IMG/VR virus record: IMGVR_UViG_3300036770_005052
Location: 62,001 to 126,000 of that record
Length of the DNA stretch: 64,000 nucleotides
Strand: one strand, 5' to 3'
Origin: a virus
The notes under the pieces are model-generated. The model did no database searches and was not told where the DNA came from. It saw only the letters and a program-made list of their open reading frames with translations. Of this stretch, positions 6,309 to 15,741 are shown piece after piece. Each line of letters starts with the position of its first letter. The stretch's first letter is position 1. A program made the translations under genes and the position numbers.

Positions 6309-6962
6309 TTATATTAAAGTATTTCTAGTATTTTCGGTGCGAATTAATTTTTCATCAATGTATTGTGACGATTGATCATACAATAATGAAGTTCTCATAT
6401 CTTTAACTACTTGTTTTAAATAACCAGGTTTAAGAACATATATTGTCCTTTTTTTATTATTTTTTTCCACCTCATATTCATAATTTGATATTCCAATAAC
6501 TGGTGGTGGACTAATAACTGCTAATCTATTAGATGGATCTGGTATAGTAAAATTTGAATCTACAGTTTTACCTTTTGGTAAAATTAATCTATTGTTTGAA
6601 TCTAACACTTCTATAGTTTCGTAATGATGAATTGAATTTAATTCATTTCCATATTTTTCTAGACAATATTCATATAGATCTTTATCAGATAGTGGCCATT
6701 GATCTCTTATATTTGTTATTCCAGCACTAATTAAGATAACCCAATCATATTGAGTGCTATTATATAATTCCTTAGCTACTAAATCTGGTCTAGAACCATC
6801 TGGAATTTGGTATTTGTAAAATATTGTAAATACATTTTGAAGGTCATCTCTAAGTTTAGCCCTACGAAATAAATTTTTAACAGTTACATACTCGTCAGAT
6901 GAAACTCTGGAAGATAATGGTGATTGATATTCTAAATTTGGAAGTTCTCTAAAGTAAGACAT
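6309..6962 (-). CDS. gp53: Baseplate wedge protein gp53
   Basis: A 217-residue protein beginning MSYFRELPNLEYQSPL. It has the gp53 core: NLFRRAKLRDDLQN, YKYQIPDGSRPDLVAKELYNS and YDWVILISAGI, the segment that in T4 gp53 clamps adjacent wedges of the baseplate (T4 length 196). The C-terminal half is variable. Its start shares one base with the end of gp48, so the two are co-translated in one late operon. Confidence 0.9.
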   Translation of the reverse strand: MSYFRELPNLEYQSPLSSRVSSDEYVTVKNLFRRAKLRDDLQNVFTIFYKYQIPDGSRPDLVAKELYNSTQYDWVILISAGITNIRDQWPLSDKDLYEYCLEKYGNELNSIHHYETIEVLDSNNRLILPKGKTVDSNFTIPDPSNRLAVISPPPVIGISNYEYEVEKNNKKRTIYVLKPGYLKQVVKDMRTSLLYDQSSQYIDEKLIRTENTRNTLI

Positions 6963-7876
6963 TAGTAACCTACCCCTTCTTTTCCTTCTTCTTCATTATA
7001 ATCTTCAGCATATACAACAGATAGTTCTTGAAAAGCTAATGATAGTTGTAAATGTACTGGAGTTGCATCTGGATATGTTGCATACATTCCAGAAGCTGTA
7101 TAATTAACTCCCATATTAATAAGAGCACAAGGTTTAAATCTATTTAAAAATGGATGATTTCTTCCACCACTCATGTATGAAAGTAAAAAAACGTTTGGAG
7201 ATTTAACAAAAAATCCTCCGCCAGAAGATTCTGCAGAACCTTTACTTGCACTCATATTTTGTTTAAAAATTCTAATAATATTTTTTACTATTTCAGATTC
7301 TTCTTTTGATCTTGGAATCAAATCATATGTAAATTGGAATGGTGTTCTAATTGTTACTCCACCAAATAACAGTTCAACATTTTGGTTTACAACAGCACCA
7401 GTTGCTCTTGATACCAATTGATTAATATCAGCACTTCCATTTAAAAGAGTTTGTACAGCTAATCCTGCAAAAGTTGTTGATGCAGCTTTTTGACCCGTTG
7501 CATCAGTTACTGCTCCAGATATTTTATCTAAAGCTCCTTGAACTGCTTTTAGTCCTGTATTAAAAGGATTTGAGGATGTTATTACCTTCTCAGTACCACT
7601 CAACAATCCTCCAGCAAGAGAATTTAAACTATTTTCTCCCCAACTAGCAGAATTTGAATCGCTAATATTTTGTGGTATTGGTAAAATAATTGTTTGCAAT
7701 AATACTTTATTATTTTTTATAGATTGGTCTGCGCTACCCAAAGCAAATCCAGAACCCTGTTGTCCCAATCCAGGAGGAACATACTGTACAATTTCGATTT
7801 TAAGATAATCATCCCTTTCCCCTATATTTTTAAGAGGATACCTCAATTGTTGTGGTGGCGAGGAATTTGGTGCCAT
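6962..7876 (-). CDS. gp48: Tail tube cap / baseplate protein gp48
   Basis: A 304-residue protein with RYPLKNIGERDDYLKIEI at the start, an Ala/Gly/Ser-rich middle, and a C-terminal tail-tube-like domain with ELLFGGVTIRTPFQFTY, ARSKEE-type helix, NHPFLNRFKPCALINM and HLQLSLAFQEL segments. In T4, gp48 and gp54 cap the hub and start tube growth. I favour gp48; the two proteins are related, so gp54 is the main alternative. A late promoter element lies just upstream on the minus strand. Confidence 0.82.
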   Translation of the reverse strand: MAPNSSPPQQLRYPLKNIGERDDYLKIEIVQYVPPGLGQQGSGFALGSADQSIKNNKVLLQTIILPIPQNISDSNSASWGENSLNSLAGGLLSGTEKVITSSNPFNTGLKAVQGALDKISGAVTDATGQKAASTTFAGLAVQTLLNGSADINQLVSRATGAVVNQNVELLFGGVTIRTPFQFTYDLIPRSKEESEIVKNIIRIFKQNMSASKGSAESSGGGFFVKSPNVFLLSYMSGGRNHPFLNRFKPCALINMGVNYTASGMYATYPDATPVHLQLSLAFQELSVVYAEDYNEEEGKEGVGY

Positions 7877-7888
7877 TCTTTTTTGTAA

Positions 7889-7897
7889 TTATTTATT
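7889..7897 (-). promoter_or_regulatory. T4-type late promoter (ATAAATA)
   Basis: On the minus strand ATAAATA (bases 7896-7890) lies about 15 bases before the gp48 start, inside the last codons of the upstream gene. It would drive gp48 and gp53. Confidence 0.55.
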
Positions 7898-8453
7898 ACC
7901 TATTTGTAATAAATCTTGCATATGGTAATTCTCTTAAAGAAGAAAATTCATATAAAGAAACTGGAAATAAAGGACTTGCAACTTCTGGATAGGTATACTG
8001 TCTTATTTTACCCCAATGATAATTAAATCCAAAAAACCCGTTTTCGGTTTTGTTTCCAGCCAATATTAGAGGATGGCGATCATAAACTATCTTTGGTGTT
8101 TTTGCATAATAAACAAAAGTATAATACTTACCAGAAGAAATGGTATTAGATTCTTTTTCCGATAAAGCTTCTATAATTGCATCCATAAGTTCTTCTGGAC
8201 TTTCAGTTCCATATAAACTGTTAACCAATCTTTGAATTCTATTTTCTGGTTTATTTTGGATTTTTGGATTTGCATTTTTATAATCCGTATCATTTTTAAT
8301 AATTTCAATTAATTTTTCTTTTGATAACTTAGAATATCCAGTAGTTTTTCCTTGACCAGATTCTCCAATATAGTAAATTGTATGGTTCTTTGCAATTTCA
8401 ACTAACTCATTTTTTGTGTATTGCTCTAAAGGCTTTTCGTATCCTGATATCAT
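7896..8453 (-). CDS. Conserved cyanophage hypothetical protein, SAP-like N-terminus
   Basis: A 185-residue protein. The first 60 residues hold two helical segments of the type YTKNELVEIAK and LSKEKLIEIIK, resembling SAP or Rho-N-like helical domains. The C-terminal half is beta-rich with aromatic residues (YYTFVYYAKTPKIVYDRHPL, FFGFNYHWGKIRQY). Similar proteins lie beside gp4 and gp53 in cyanophages, so a virion or packaging role is likely but undefined. It overlaps gp4 by four bases. Confidence 0.65.
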   Translation of the reverse strand: MISGYEKPLEQYTKNELVEIAKNHTIYYIGESGQGKTTGYSKLSKEKLIEIIKNDTDYKNANPKIQNKPENRIQRLVNSLYGTESPEELMDAIIEALSEKESNTISSGKYYTFVYYAKTPKIVYDRHPLILAGNKTENGFFGFNYHWGKIRQYTYPEVASPLFPVSLYEFSSLRELPYARFITNR

Positions 8454-8890
8454 TTAATGATTCCTAATTCGTCTTCTGTAAAAATTTTAAATTCCCAATT
8501 TCTATCCTCACAAAATTCTTTAGCAGCTTTCCATTTTTCTTGGTTCTTAGCCCATTCAGTGACTTCAAAAATATATCCTTTTGTTTTTCTTTTTTGCGGA
8601 ATTGGTTCTATTGTTTGCTTTTTAGGTTTTATCTCAATAATATATTTTTTAATTTTTCCATTTGATTCTTTTACTTTAACATAAAAGTCTGGGAAGTATC
8701 TATGAATTTTTCCATCTAAAGGTGAGCGATATGGTAATGCAATTTCTTCACTTCCCCATTCAAGAACATTTTGATTCAAATCGCAATACTTCATAAATTT
8801 TCTTTCCCACAATGATCTATAACAAATATTTGTTGGATCACCCTTGTATTTTTGTGGATAAGTAGGTTTATATTTTCCCTTATATGACAT
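8450..8890 (-). CDS. gp4: Head completion nuclease-like protein gp4
   Basis: A 146-residue protein (T4 gp4 has 150) that acts at the head-neck joint before tail attachment. It begins MSYKGKYKPTYPQKYKGD, has CYRSLWERKFMKYCD, and holds a TnsA/PD-(D/E)XK-type core with FPDFY (Asp68) and IEIKPKK (Glu86, Lys88). The metal-binding residues look intact, fitting a DNA-trimming role. First gene of the minus-strand operon, divergent from the tail operon. Confidence 0.88.
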   Translation of the reverse strand: MSYKGKYKPTYPQKYKGDPTNICYRSLWERKFMKYCDLNQNVLEWGSEEIALPYRSPLDGKIHRYFPDFYVKVKESNGKIKKYIIEIKPKKQTIEPIPQKRKTKGYIFEVTEWAKNQEKWKAAKEFCEDRNWEFKIFTEDELGIIK

Positions 8891-8930
8891 CTAAATAGTT
8901 AATAACTAAAACTACCTTAAGGTATTTAGA
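8891..8930. promoter_or_regulatory. Divergent late promoter region with palindrome
   Basis: This 40-base gap separates gp4 (minus) from the tail operon (plus). CTAAATA at 8891-8897 fits six of eight positions of the late consensus on the plus strand. TACCTTAAGGTA at 8912-8923 is a perfect 12-base palindrome, and its AAGG half is the only ribosome site before the GTG at 8931. Confidence 0.4.
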
Positions 8931-9752
8931 GTGTCATATCCTCGTAGAATATCCGATATTAAACCTCTTTTTACAAATCTTGCCCAAACATCTCACTATG
9001 AAGTTCAATTCGGGGGTCTTAGTAGAGAATTATTGGCTTATCTTGCGGTAAGAGGAGTTGATGCTGGATTTATATATCGCGATGCGGGGCTTTTGTGTTC
9101 TTCCACAAGTATTCCAACATTTCAACTTGGATCTGGTGAAATTTATAATCACATTGGAGTTCAAGAAAAATTTGCATATTCAAAAAATTATTCACAAGTG
9201 AGTATGGAATTTTATGTTGACAACGATTATAAAATAATAAAATTTATGGAACATTGGATGGAATTCATTAGTAGTGGATCTCATAATCCAATAGATGGGG
9301 TTTCTCCTCCAGTTGGTCAAGAGTCATCAGCTTATTTTGTTAGGATGCAATATCCATCATATTATAAATCTGATTCAACAAAACTTATAAAATTTGAACG
9401 TGATTATTTTAGCGAAATAGAATATAACTTTATTGGACTTTTTCCACTGAGCATATCTTCAATGCCTGTTTCTTATACTGCTTCAAATATATTGACAATG
9501 GGTGTCACTTTTCAATTTGATCGATATATTGCTGGAAGAAAAACAAGTGACTCTATATATCAGAGCACTGATAATAATAAACAAGCTACTCAAATACAAA
9601 CACAACAAGATCCAGGAAAAGAACCTCTTGTTCCAATTTCTCCTGGTGCTGCTGGAGCAGGTGGTGTTAGATTTGTAAGAAGAGGATCTACTCCTTATGA
9701 AACTGCATCTGAACAATATTTTGATATTCAAGGAACACGCAGAGCTCCATAA
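8931..9752 (+). CDS. gp54: Tail-tube-like baseplate initiator, gp54-like
   Basis: A 273-residue protein starting at GTG (MSYPRRISDIKPLFTN). The first 200 residues have the tail-tube fold pattern, including FYVDNDYKIIKFMEHWMEFI and a YFSEIEYNFIGLFPLSISS segment; the last 70 residues are low-complexity and probably flexible. T4 gp54 (320 aa) has a tube domain of this kind and starts tube assembly on the baseplate. gp19 is a less likely reading, since gp19 is shorter and normally lies elsewhere. The GTG choice rests on an AAGG at 8919-8922 and lack of nearby ATG. Confidence 0.62.
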   Translation: MSYPRRISDIKPLFTNLAQTSHYEVQFGGLSRELLAYLAVRGVDAGFIYRDAGLLCSSTSIPTFQLGSGEIYNHIGVQEKFAYSKNYSQVSMEFYVDNDYKIIKFMEHWMEFISSGSHNPIDGVSPPVGQESSAYFVRMQYPSYYKSDSTKLIKFERDYFSEIEYNFIGLFPLSISSMPVSYTASNILTMGVTFQFDRYIAGRKTSDSIYQSTDNNKQATQIQTQQDPGKEPLVPISPGAAGAGGVRFVRRGSTPYETASEQYFDIQGTRRAP

Positions 9753-9755
9753 ATA
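9748..9755 (+). promoter_or_regulatory. T4-type late promoter CATAAATA
   Basis: CATAAATA overlaps the stop of the gp54-like gene, 26 bases before the gp26 start. It matches the late consensus at seven of eight positions. Confidence 0.55.
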
Positions 9756-9780
9756 ATCATACTGAACTTTGCAGGTTATT

Positions 9781-10500
9781 ATGCCTTTACCAAAAATTTC
9801 TACACCAACATATGAGTTGGAAATACCATCATTAAAAAAAACGATTAAATATAGACCTTTTCTTGTTAAAGAAGAAAAAATCTTAATCATTGCAATGGAA
9901 AGTGAAGATACAAAACAAATTGCCGAAGCGGTAAAAACAGTAATTGGAAATTGTATTCTTACACGAGGAATTAAAATTGAAAATCTGGCAACATTTGATA
10001 TTGAATACCTCTTCTTAAATATTCGTGGAAAATCAGTAGGAGAAAATGTTGATATTTTGATTACTTGTCCGGATGATGGAAAAACACAAGTTCCAGTGAG
10101 TATTAATTTGGATGAAATAAAAGTACAAATTGGAAAAGATCATTCTAGAGATATAAAGCTTGATGATAAATTAATTCTTCGAATGAAATATCCATCCATG
10201 GAAGAATTCATTAAAAGTAATTTTTTAAATGAAAATAGTATTAGTGTAGATGATACTTTTGATTTAATATGTTCATGTATTGAGCAAGTTTATGATGAAG
10301 AAGAATCATGGGCAGCATCTGATTTTACAAAAAAAGAACTTGTTGAATTTTTGGAGCAATTAACTTCAAATCAGTTTAAATTAATTGAGAAATTTTTTGA
10401 AACAATGCCAAAACTTTCTCACACTTTAACAATTAAAAATCCAAATACAGAAAATGAAAATACAATCGTATTGGAGGGTTTATCAAGTTTTTTCGCCTAG
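9781..10500 (+). CDS. gp26: Baseplate hub protein gp26
   Basis: A 239-residue protein starting MPLPKISTPTYELEIPS, followed by KKTIKYRPFLVKEEKILIIA, IGNCILTRGIKIENLATFDIEYLFL and ITCPDDGKTQVPV. This is the pattern of gp26 (T4 208 aa), which takes part in hub assembly. The ATG at 9781 has AGG six bases upstream and fits the conserved N-terminus; the TTG four codons earlier is not preferred. The small gp51 follows at three bases, as in related phages. Confidence 0.85.
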   Translation: MPLPKISTPTYELEIPSLKKTIKYRPFLVKEEKILIIAMESEDTKQIAEAVKTVIGNCILTRGIKIENLATFDIEYLFLNIRGKSVGENVDILITCPDDGKTQVPVSINLDEIKVQIGKDHSRDIKLDDKLILRMKYPSMEEFIKSNFLNENSISVDDTFDLICSCIEQVYDEEESWAASDFTKKELVEFLEQLTSNQFKLIEKFFETMPKLSHTLTIKNPNTENENTIVLEGLSSFFA

Positions 10501-10502
10501 CG

Positions 10503-10676
10503 ATGGCGCATGAAAATCTTGCGTCATACTATAAAACAAATTTTGCTTTAATTCAGCATCATAAATATTCTTTGACAGAATTAGAAAATATGATACCTTG
10601 GGAAAGGGAAGTTTATATTTCTCTTCTCCAGCAGTATATTGAAGAAGAAAACCTAAAGAATCAAACGAATGGCTGA
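10503..10676 (+). CDS. gp51: Baseplate hub assembly protein gp51 (short cyanophage type)
   Basis: A 57-residue protein with the signature YSLTELENMIPWEREVYISLLQ, which I recall for the short gp51-like genes that directly follow gp26 in T4-like cyanophages. T4 gp51 is about 250 aa and catalyses hub assembly; this form is only its conserved core. It starts three bases after gp26 and overlaps the next start by eight bases. Confidence 0.78.
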   Translation: MAHENLASYYKTNFALIQHHKYSLTELENMIPWEREVYISLLQQYIEEENLKNQTNG

Positions 10677-12417
10677 GGTTGATTTAAATTCGGTTGCTAC
10701 TGCTGGGGTTGATCCAATTACAGGATCTCCTTTATCTAAAGAAGTGCGTCAAGCAATATTTAATAAAACAAGAATTTCTAGCTCAGCCTTCACATCAGAT
10801 AGTAGATTTGTATCACAATATACTCAAGATAATAATAAAAATTTAGAACTTATTGAAAATAATAGGCAATCATTAATAACTCTTGATTCACAGATTCAAA
10901 ATTTAAATCAACAAATTGTAAATTTAAATTCTGGATTAGATAAAATTTCTACATTATTGCAGGAAGATAGTTTTGCCGACCAAAAGAGAATTAATGATCA
11001 ACTTGAAAAAGAAAGAAGATATGCCGAACAAAAAATAAGAATTGGAAAAGAGAATGAAGTTGAAAATAAAATACAATCTGCTGTTTTACTTCCAGTACAA
11101 AGGATAGCACCAAAGGTTGAAAATATTTTTGATAATACTAAACGAGCATTATTAATTCTTTTTAGTGGATGGTTAACAAACGAAATAGTTAAATTATTTG
11201 ATGCAAAGCAAAGAGGAGATACTGATAGTCTAAGAGATATTAAAAATAATATCTTAAAACATTTAGGTATAGCTGGAGGAATTTTATTAGCTATTAATGG
11301 TGGATTTAGTGTTATTATTAAAACAATGGGAACCGTTATTACAAAGGTATCATCATTAATTGGGAAAACAATTACCGCACCATTTAAAGCAACTGCAGAT
11401 GCTGCAAAAAGTATTTTTAAAAAATCTCCAAAAACAAGCAATATTAAAGGAGAGGCTTCTGCTACGGAAAGAAGTATTGCATCATCTGCGGAAAAGGGAA
11501 TTGGAAGTAAAGTCTTATCAGGAACTGGAAAGGCATTAACATCAGTTGGTGGTGCAGCTCTTACTACATTTTTTGGAGTTTCTGAGTTTAAAGAAAGAAA
11601 GTCTGAAGGACAAACAAATATTGAAGCTGGCGCCGGAACTGCTGGAAGTTTATATGGTTCTAGTCTTGCAACTGGATTTGCATCTAAATTACCGTTACCT
11701 CCTATCATTAAATTTCCATTGATGATTGGTGCTGGAATTGGTGGATGGATGGGAGGTGGAAAACTAGTAGATACTTTTACTGGTGCAAATCAACCAAAAT
11801 TATCTGAAGATGTAAAAAGCACATCTCCACCACCTTTACCTCAACCAAAATCATCTAAAGAAGCTTCCGTTACTTCTATTATTCCACCGTTATCATCAAA
11901 AGAAAATAATGCACCTCAGGTTATTCAACCTTCAACAAATCAATTGAGTGCAACTAAAATTCAACCACAAACTCCATTGGCATCAGAAGTTGCTAATTTT
12001 TCTTTTGGAATTGATAAATCTAATCAAATTAACACAAATTTTGAAGGACTTGAAAGTTCTTTCACTTCAAAAAATCAACCTCAAGAAATTGAAAATGTAA
12101 GCAATAATAATAAGTTATCTCAATCATTCTTTGAAACTCAATCTCAAACTTCTAAAAAAGATGATAATAAATTTAGTGCAAATATAGAACCTTTGCAAAT
12201 TAATAATATACCAAAACAAGCTCCTAATATTGGAACTTTACCGGAGCCAAAGCCAAACGTTATTGTTGCACAAAGTTCTCAACCAAAAAATCAAATGCCA
12301 ATTCAATCATCCTCACAAAGTGATGAAAGTGTAACTGATATTCCATTGATAAAATCATCAAATCCAGATAATTTTTATATATTATATTCACAATTAAATT
12401 ATAACGTGGTAACGTAA
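10669..12417 (+). CDS. Tape-measure-like tail protein (gp29 position)
   Basis: A 582-residue protein. Residues 50-135 are coiled coil (repeated N, Q, L heptads), then a hydrophobic stretch ALLILFSGWLTNEIV (about 161-176) and a second hydrophobic patch around 197-225 (GIAGGILLAINGG). The middle is Gly/Ala-rich and the last 200 residues are Pro/Gln/Ser-rich and probably disordered. Length and position between gp51 and the hub genes match T4 gp29 (590 aa), the tail-length ruler, but sequence similarity is not evident to me. The N-terminal layout resembles the next protein. Confidence 0.55.
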   Translation: MAEVDLNSVATAGVDPITGSPLSKEVRQAIFNKTRISSSAFTSDSRFVSQYTQDNNKNLELIENNRQSLITLDSQIQNLNQQIVNLNSGLDKISTLLQEDSFADQKRINDQLEKERRYAEQKIRIGKENEVENKIQSAVLLPVQRIAPKVENIFDNTKRALLILFSGWLTNEIVKLFDAKQRGDTDSLRDIKNNILKHLGIAGGILLAINGGFSVIIKTMGTVITKVSSLIGKTITAPFKATADAAKSIFKKSPKTSNIKGEASATERSIASSAEKGIGSKVLSGTGKALTSVGGAALTTFFGVSEFKERKSEGQTNIEAGAGTAGSLYGSSLATGFASKLPLPPIIKFPLMIGAGIGGWMGGGKLVDTFTGANQPKLSEDVKSTSPPPLPQPKSSKEASVTSIIPPLSSKENNAPQVIQPSTNQLSATKIQPQTPLASEVANFSFGIDKSNQINTNFEGLESSFTSKNQPQEIENVSNNNKLSQSFFETQSQTSKKDDNKFSANIEPLQINNIPKQAPNIGTLPEPKPNVIVAQSSQPKNQMPIQSSSQSDESVTDIPLIKSSNPDNFYILYSQLNYNVVT

Positions 12418-12418
12418 T

Positions 12419-14410
12419 ATGGCTATATCTGATTCCCTTAGAATTTCTATACTATCCTCACAAAATGTAGGTAGATCTGTTAGTCAATCAAAATCACAAT
12501 TATTAAGATCAAATATTTCTTTAAATAAAATATCTCAAGTTATATCAAATAATACCAAACAAAAAGAAAGTATTGCGTATAAATCAAATATTTTAGATTT
12601 AAAAAGGAGAGAAGCATCTAAAAGAAAAGAAATAGAAGATAGAATTGAAGCTTCTAATGTTACTACAAATGCATTTTCTTATTCTGCTCGTTCTATAGTT
12701 AATTCTACTTCTGGTGGTCCACTAAAACGTTTAATTTCATTTCTTGGTTTTATAACTGCTGGTTGGCTAGTTGAAAATCTACCAACAATTATTTTTACCG
12801 GAAAAGAATTTATTTCCAGAGTATTAAAACTTTCTAATTTAATAACATCTTTTGTAAGTAATACATTTTCAATTATTACTAATTTTGGTTATTTACTTCA
12901 AAGCGTATCTTCAAATATTTTATCTCTTGATTTTACTGATAAATCAGAAAAAATTAAAAATTCATTTAATGAATTGAATTTATCAATAGAATCTGTAAAT
13001 AATGATATAATAAACGCTTATAAGTTATTAACCGCTCCACTTACACAATCTTCTGATGTTGAAGAAGAGGCTCCCGATTCTTTATACCCACAACCATATC
13101 AACCACCAGGACAACAATCTTCTTCTGGATCTGGTGGTTTTGGTGGATCCGGTCTTTCAAAAGGCACTCAAATCGCAAAGAGATTGCAAAAAGATCTAGG
13201 ACTTAAAGATTATCAAGCCTCTGCGGTTGTTGGAAATTTATTACAAGAAAATACCAATCTAGTTCCAGATTTACTTGAAGGTAGTAAAAAAGGTCTTTTA
13301 ACTGATGCGATGAGAAAGGGTATTGGGTATGGATGGGCACAATGGACAGATCCTGGTAGACAAAAAGAATTATATCAACTTGCTCAAAGTATGGGAGTCG
13401 ATCCTTCTAAACAACCTTTAACTGATGAAATTAATTATGCGATGTTAGTTAGAGAACTTCCAAGATATGATAGTGGTGGTAGATTTCGCAATTCAAAGAG
13501 CATAGAAGAAGCATCGAATTGGATTTTATTTCAATATGAAAATCCTGCAGATAAAAGTGCTAGGGAACAAAGTGAAAGAATTAATGATAGTAAAAAAGTT
13601 TTTCAAACATTAAAATCTGCCCCATCATCAACTATATCACAAACACCAACAGCACCACCAAGACCAATATCTACTGGAACAATGAATTTGATTCCACAAA
13701 CTGGAGCGGGTGGTTTTATTCAAGGTGGTTCTGGATCAAATGAAATGAGCTATGCTACACATTTTCATTTAGATTATAAATCTAAAACAAATGATCCATC
13801 AATTCTTTCTAGAATACGTGAAGTAGCATTCCATGCAGTAAAATCAATGTTTGCTAGAGGATCTACTGTTTATTTTGGAAACTTAGGACAGTTTGCATCT
13901 AAAAATGATATTGCTCTCAAAAATCAAATTATGGCAGAGCAAAAAGCTCATGGAGCTAGAAGCACTATGTCTGTTGATATACAAGAGCAAAATCGATCAA
14001 TTCAAAGAACTTTTCCATCTCAACCAGGCTCTGCATCAAAGTTCCCTTTTCAGGTTGGAGCTGTTTATTGGAGAGGTGGATATGGAAGAGAAGCAGAAAT
14101 TATAGGAAGTGGTGGAATAACAGTATCTCATGGTGCTGCTGGTTCTAAAGGTGTAGAAAGTTTTCCTACATCTAGAACAACAAAACCAGATTTATATCCC
14201 ACAGTAAAAACAGAAATACCTAAAACTATAACTCCAGAAAGACAGGGACAACAAGTTTTAATTGTAGATGTTCCTTCTTCAGATCAACAAGTAAAACCAC
14301 AAACACAAATGGTGAGTAAAAAAGAACAATATTCTCAAGAAATTGATGAGATTTATTTGTTAAATAAATTTATAAAACAGAAATTTTTGCTAGAATTAGC
14401 TTATCTATAA
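12419..14410 (+). CDS. Tail protein with phage tail lysozyme domain
   Basis: A 663-residue protein. Residues 1-180 are helical with a hydrophobic segment LISFLGFITAGWLVENLP like the preceding protein. After a Gly/Ser linker, residues about 244-400 have the phage tail lysozyme pattern: KDLGLKDYQASAVVGNLLQE, with the Glu near 276 as candidate catalytic acid, then GYGWAQWTDPGRQ (about 303-315). It would cut peptidoglycan during DNA injection. The last 260 residues hold a HFHLDYKS motif and GNLGQF repeats of unknown fold. It follows the tape-like gene after one base and overlaps the next by one base. Confidence 0.72.
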   Translation: MAISDSLRISILSSQNVGRSVSQSKSQLLRSNISLNKISQVISNNTKQKESIAYKSNILDLKRREASKRKEIEDRIEASNVTTNAFSYSARSIVNSTSGGPLKRLISFLGFITAGWLVENLPTIIFTGKEFISRVLKLSNLITSFVSNTFSIITNFGYLLQSVSSNILSLDFTDKSEKIKNSFNELNLSIESVNNDIINAYKLLTAPLTQSSDVEEEAPDSLYPQPYQPPGQQSSSGSGGFGGSGLSKGTQIAKRLQKDLGLKDYQASAVVGNLLQENTNLVPDLLEGSKKGLLTDAMRKGIGYGWAQWTDPGRQKELYQLAQSMGVDPSKQPLTDEINYAMLVRELPRYDSGGRFRNSKSIEEASNWILFQYENPADKSAREQSERINDSKKVFQTLKSAPSSTISQTPTAPPRPISTGTMNLIPQTGAGGFIQGGSGSNEMSYATHFHLDYKSKTNDPSILSRIREVAFHAVKSMFARGSTVYFGNLGQFASKNDIALKNQIMAEQKAHGARSTMSVDIQEQNRSIQRTFPSQPGSASKFPFQVGAVYWRGGYGREAEIIGSGGITVSHGAAGSKGVESFPTSRTTKPDLYPTVKTEIPKTITPERQGQQVLIVDVPSSDQQVKPQTQMVSKKEQYSQEIDEIYLLNKFIKQKFLLELAYL

Positions 14411-15741
14411 TGTCAATAAAAAGATCAGTATTTGAAGGGTTTATTTTAGAATCAAACGATCAGAAAAGAACAGTTGATATTACTTCTGGTGCAATTGTTT
14501 TTGAATATTTTGAAGATATTTTTTCACCAACAATTACTGCAAAAGTAAAAGTAGTTAATACTGGAAACGTAATACCTTCTGAAAAAAATTCTGATGGTGT
14601 TAAACAATCAATTTACAATGGCCTTCCTCTTCGTGGTGGTGAAAGGTTGTCTATAAAAATATCTGGTAACAGTGAAAAAAATCCAGGATTAGATTTTTCA
14701 AAAAAAGTTGAAGATTATTTTTATGTATCAAGTATTACAGATGTAATTTCAGAAACGCAAAAAGAAAGTTTTACGTTACATTTAGTTTCTAGAGAAGCAA
14801 TTACCAACGAAACATCTAGAATTCCAAAAAAATATCCTACATCATCAAGTATTGATACTTCAGTTAGAAAAATATTAACAGAATATTTAAAAACTAATAA
14901 ATTTGGAATAATTGATAAAACATCCAATAAGTATGGATTTATTGGCAATATGCGAAAACCATTTACGATTTTAATATGGCTAGCATCAAAATCTGTACCA
15001 GTATCATCTGGGGATGGTACTGCAGGATTTTTATTCTACCAAACAGTAGATGGATTTCAATTCAGATCAATTGATGGATTGATTGACCAAGAACCAAAGG
15101 CAATTTACACATATAGTGAAGCTACAGTTACATATGATTCCGAAAATACAAAAAATGATAATGATTTTAAAATATTAAATTATATTGTTGATAGGAATCA
15201 AAATTTAATTGAAAAATTAAGAACCGGGACGTATTCGAGTCAAAGATTATTTTTTAATCCATTGGACTTTAATTTTTCAAACAGTGTATTTAAATTAAGT
15301 GATTATATCAAAAAAACAAATAATCTTGGATCAGAAATAAAATTGCCGAAAATTTCAAATAGTTCCAACATTGGTCTAGGTGATATTCCAACAAGAATTA
15401 TGAGCCAAATTATTGATATTGGTATTATGGATCCTGATGTTTCTACCAAACCAAATGCAGATCCAGGAAAATATCAATCTCAAGCCTTAATGAGATACAA
15501 TATTTTATTTACTCAATCTTTAAGTATCATAGTACCATCAAATACTAATTTGAGAGCAGGTGATATTATTGAATGCAATTTCCCAAAAATTTCTGAAAGT
15601 GATTCAAAAGAATATGATCCAGAAACAAGCGGTCTATATATGATAAAAGAATTATGCCATCATTTTGATGTTGAAAGATCATATACATCAATGAAACTTG
15701 TTAGAGATACTTTTGGACCAAAATCGAACACAAAAAAATGA
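14410..15741 (+). CDS. gp27: Baseplate hub protein, gp27-like
   Basis: A 443-residue beta-rich protein beginning MSIKRSVFEGFILES, with an early GAIVFEYFEDIFSPT segment and a C-terminal RAGDIIECNFP...SGLYMIKELCHHFDVERSYTSMKLVRDTFG, the pattern of gp27/gpD-type hubs that form the ring on which gp5 sits (T4 gp27 391 aa). The next gene is gp5, which strengthens the call. The stop overlaps the gp5 start (ATGA). Confidence 0.65.
   Translation: MSIKRSVFEGFILESNDQKRTVDITSGAIVFEYFEDIFSPTITAKVKVVNTGNVIPSEKNSDGVKQSIYNGLPLRGGERLSIKISGNSEKNPGLDFSKKVEDYFYVSSITDVISETQKESFTLHLVSREAITNETSRIPKKYPTSSSIDTSVRKILTEYLKTNKFGIIDKTSNKYGFIGNMRKPFTILIWLASKSVPVSSGDGTAGFLFYQTVDGFQFRSIDGLIDQEPKAIYTYSEATVTYDSENTKNDNDFKILNYIVDRNQNLIEKLRTGTYSSQRLFFNPLDFNFSNSVFKLSDYIKKTNNLGSEIKLPKISNSSNIGLGDIPTRIMSQIIDIGIMDPDVSTKPNADPGKYQSQALMRYNILFTQSLSIIVPSNTNLRAGDIIECNFPKISESDSKEYDPETSGLYMIKELCHHFDVERSYTSMKLVRDTFGPKSNTKK

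Noticed and set aside
10998-11708. Minus-strand 236-codon frame inside the tape-like gene
   Set aside because: It is a shadow of the Ala/Gly/Ser-rich plus-strand gene, with no ribosome site and no recognisable protein features.
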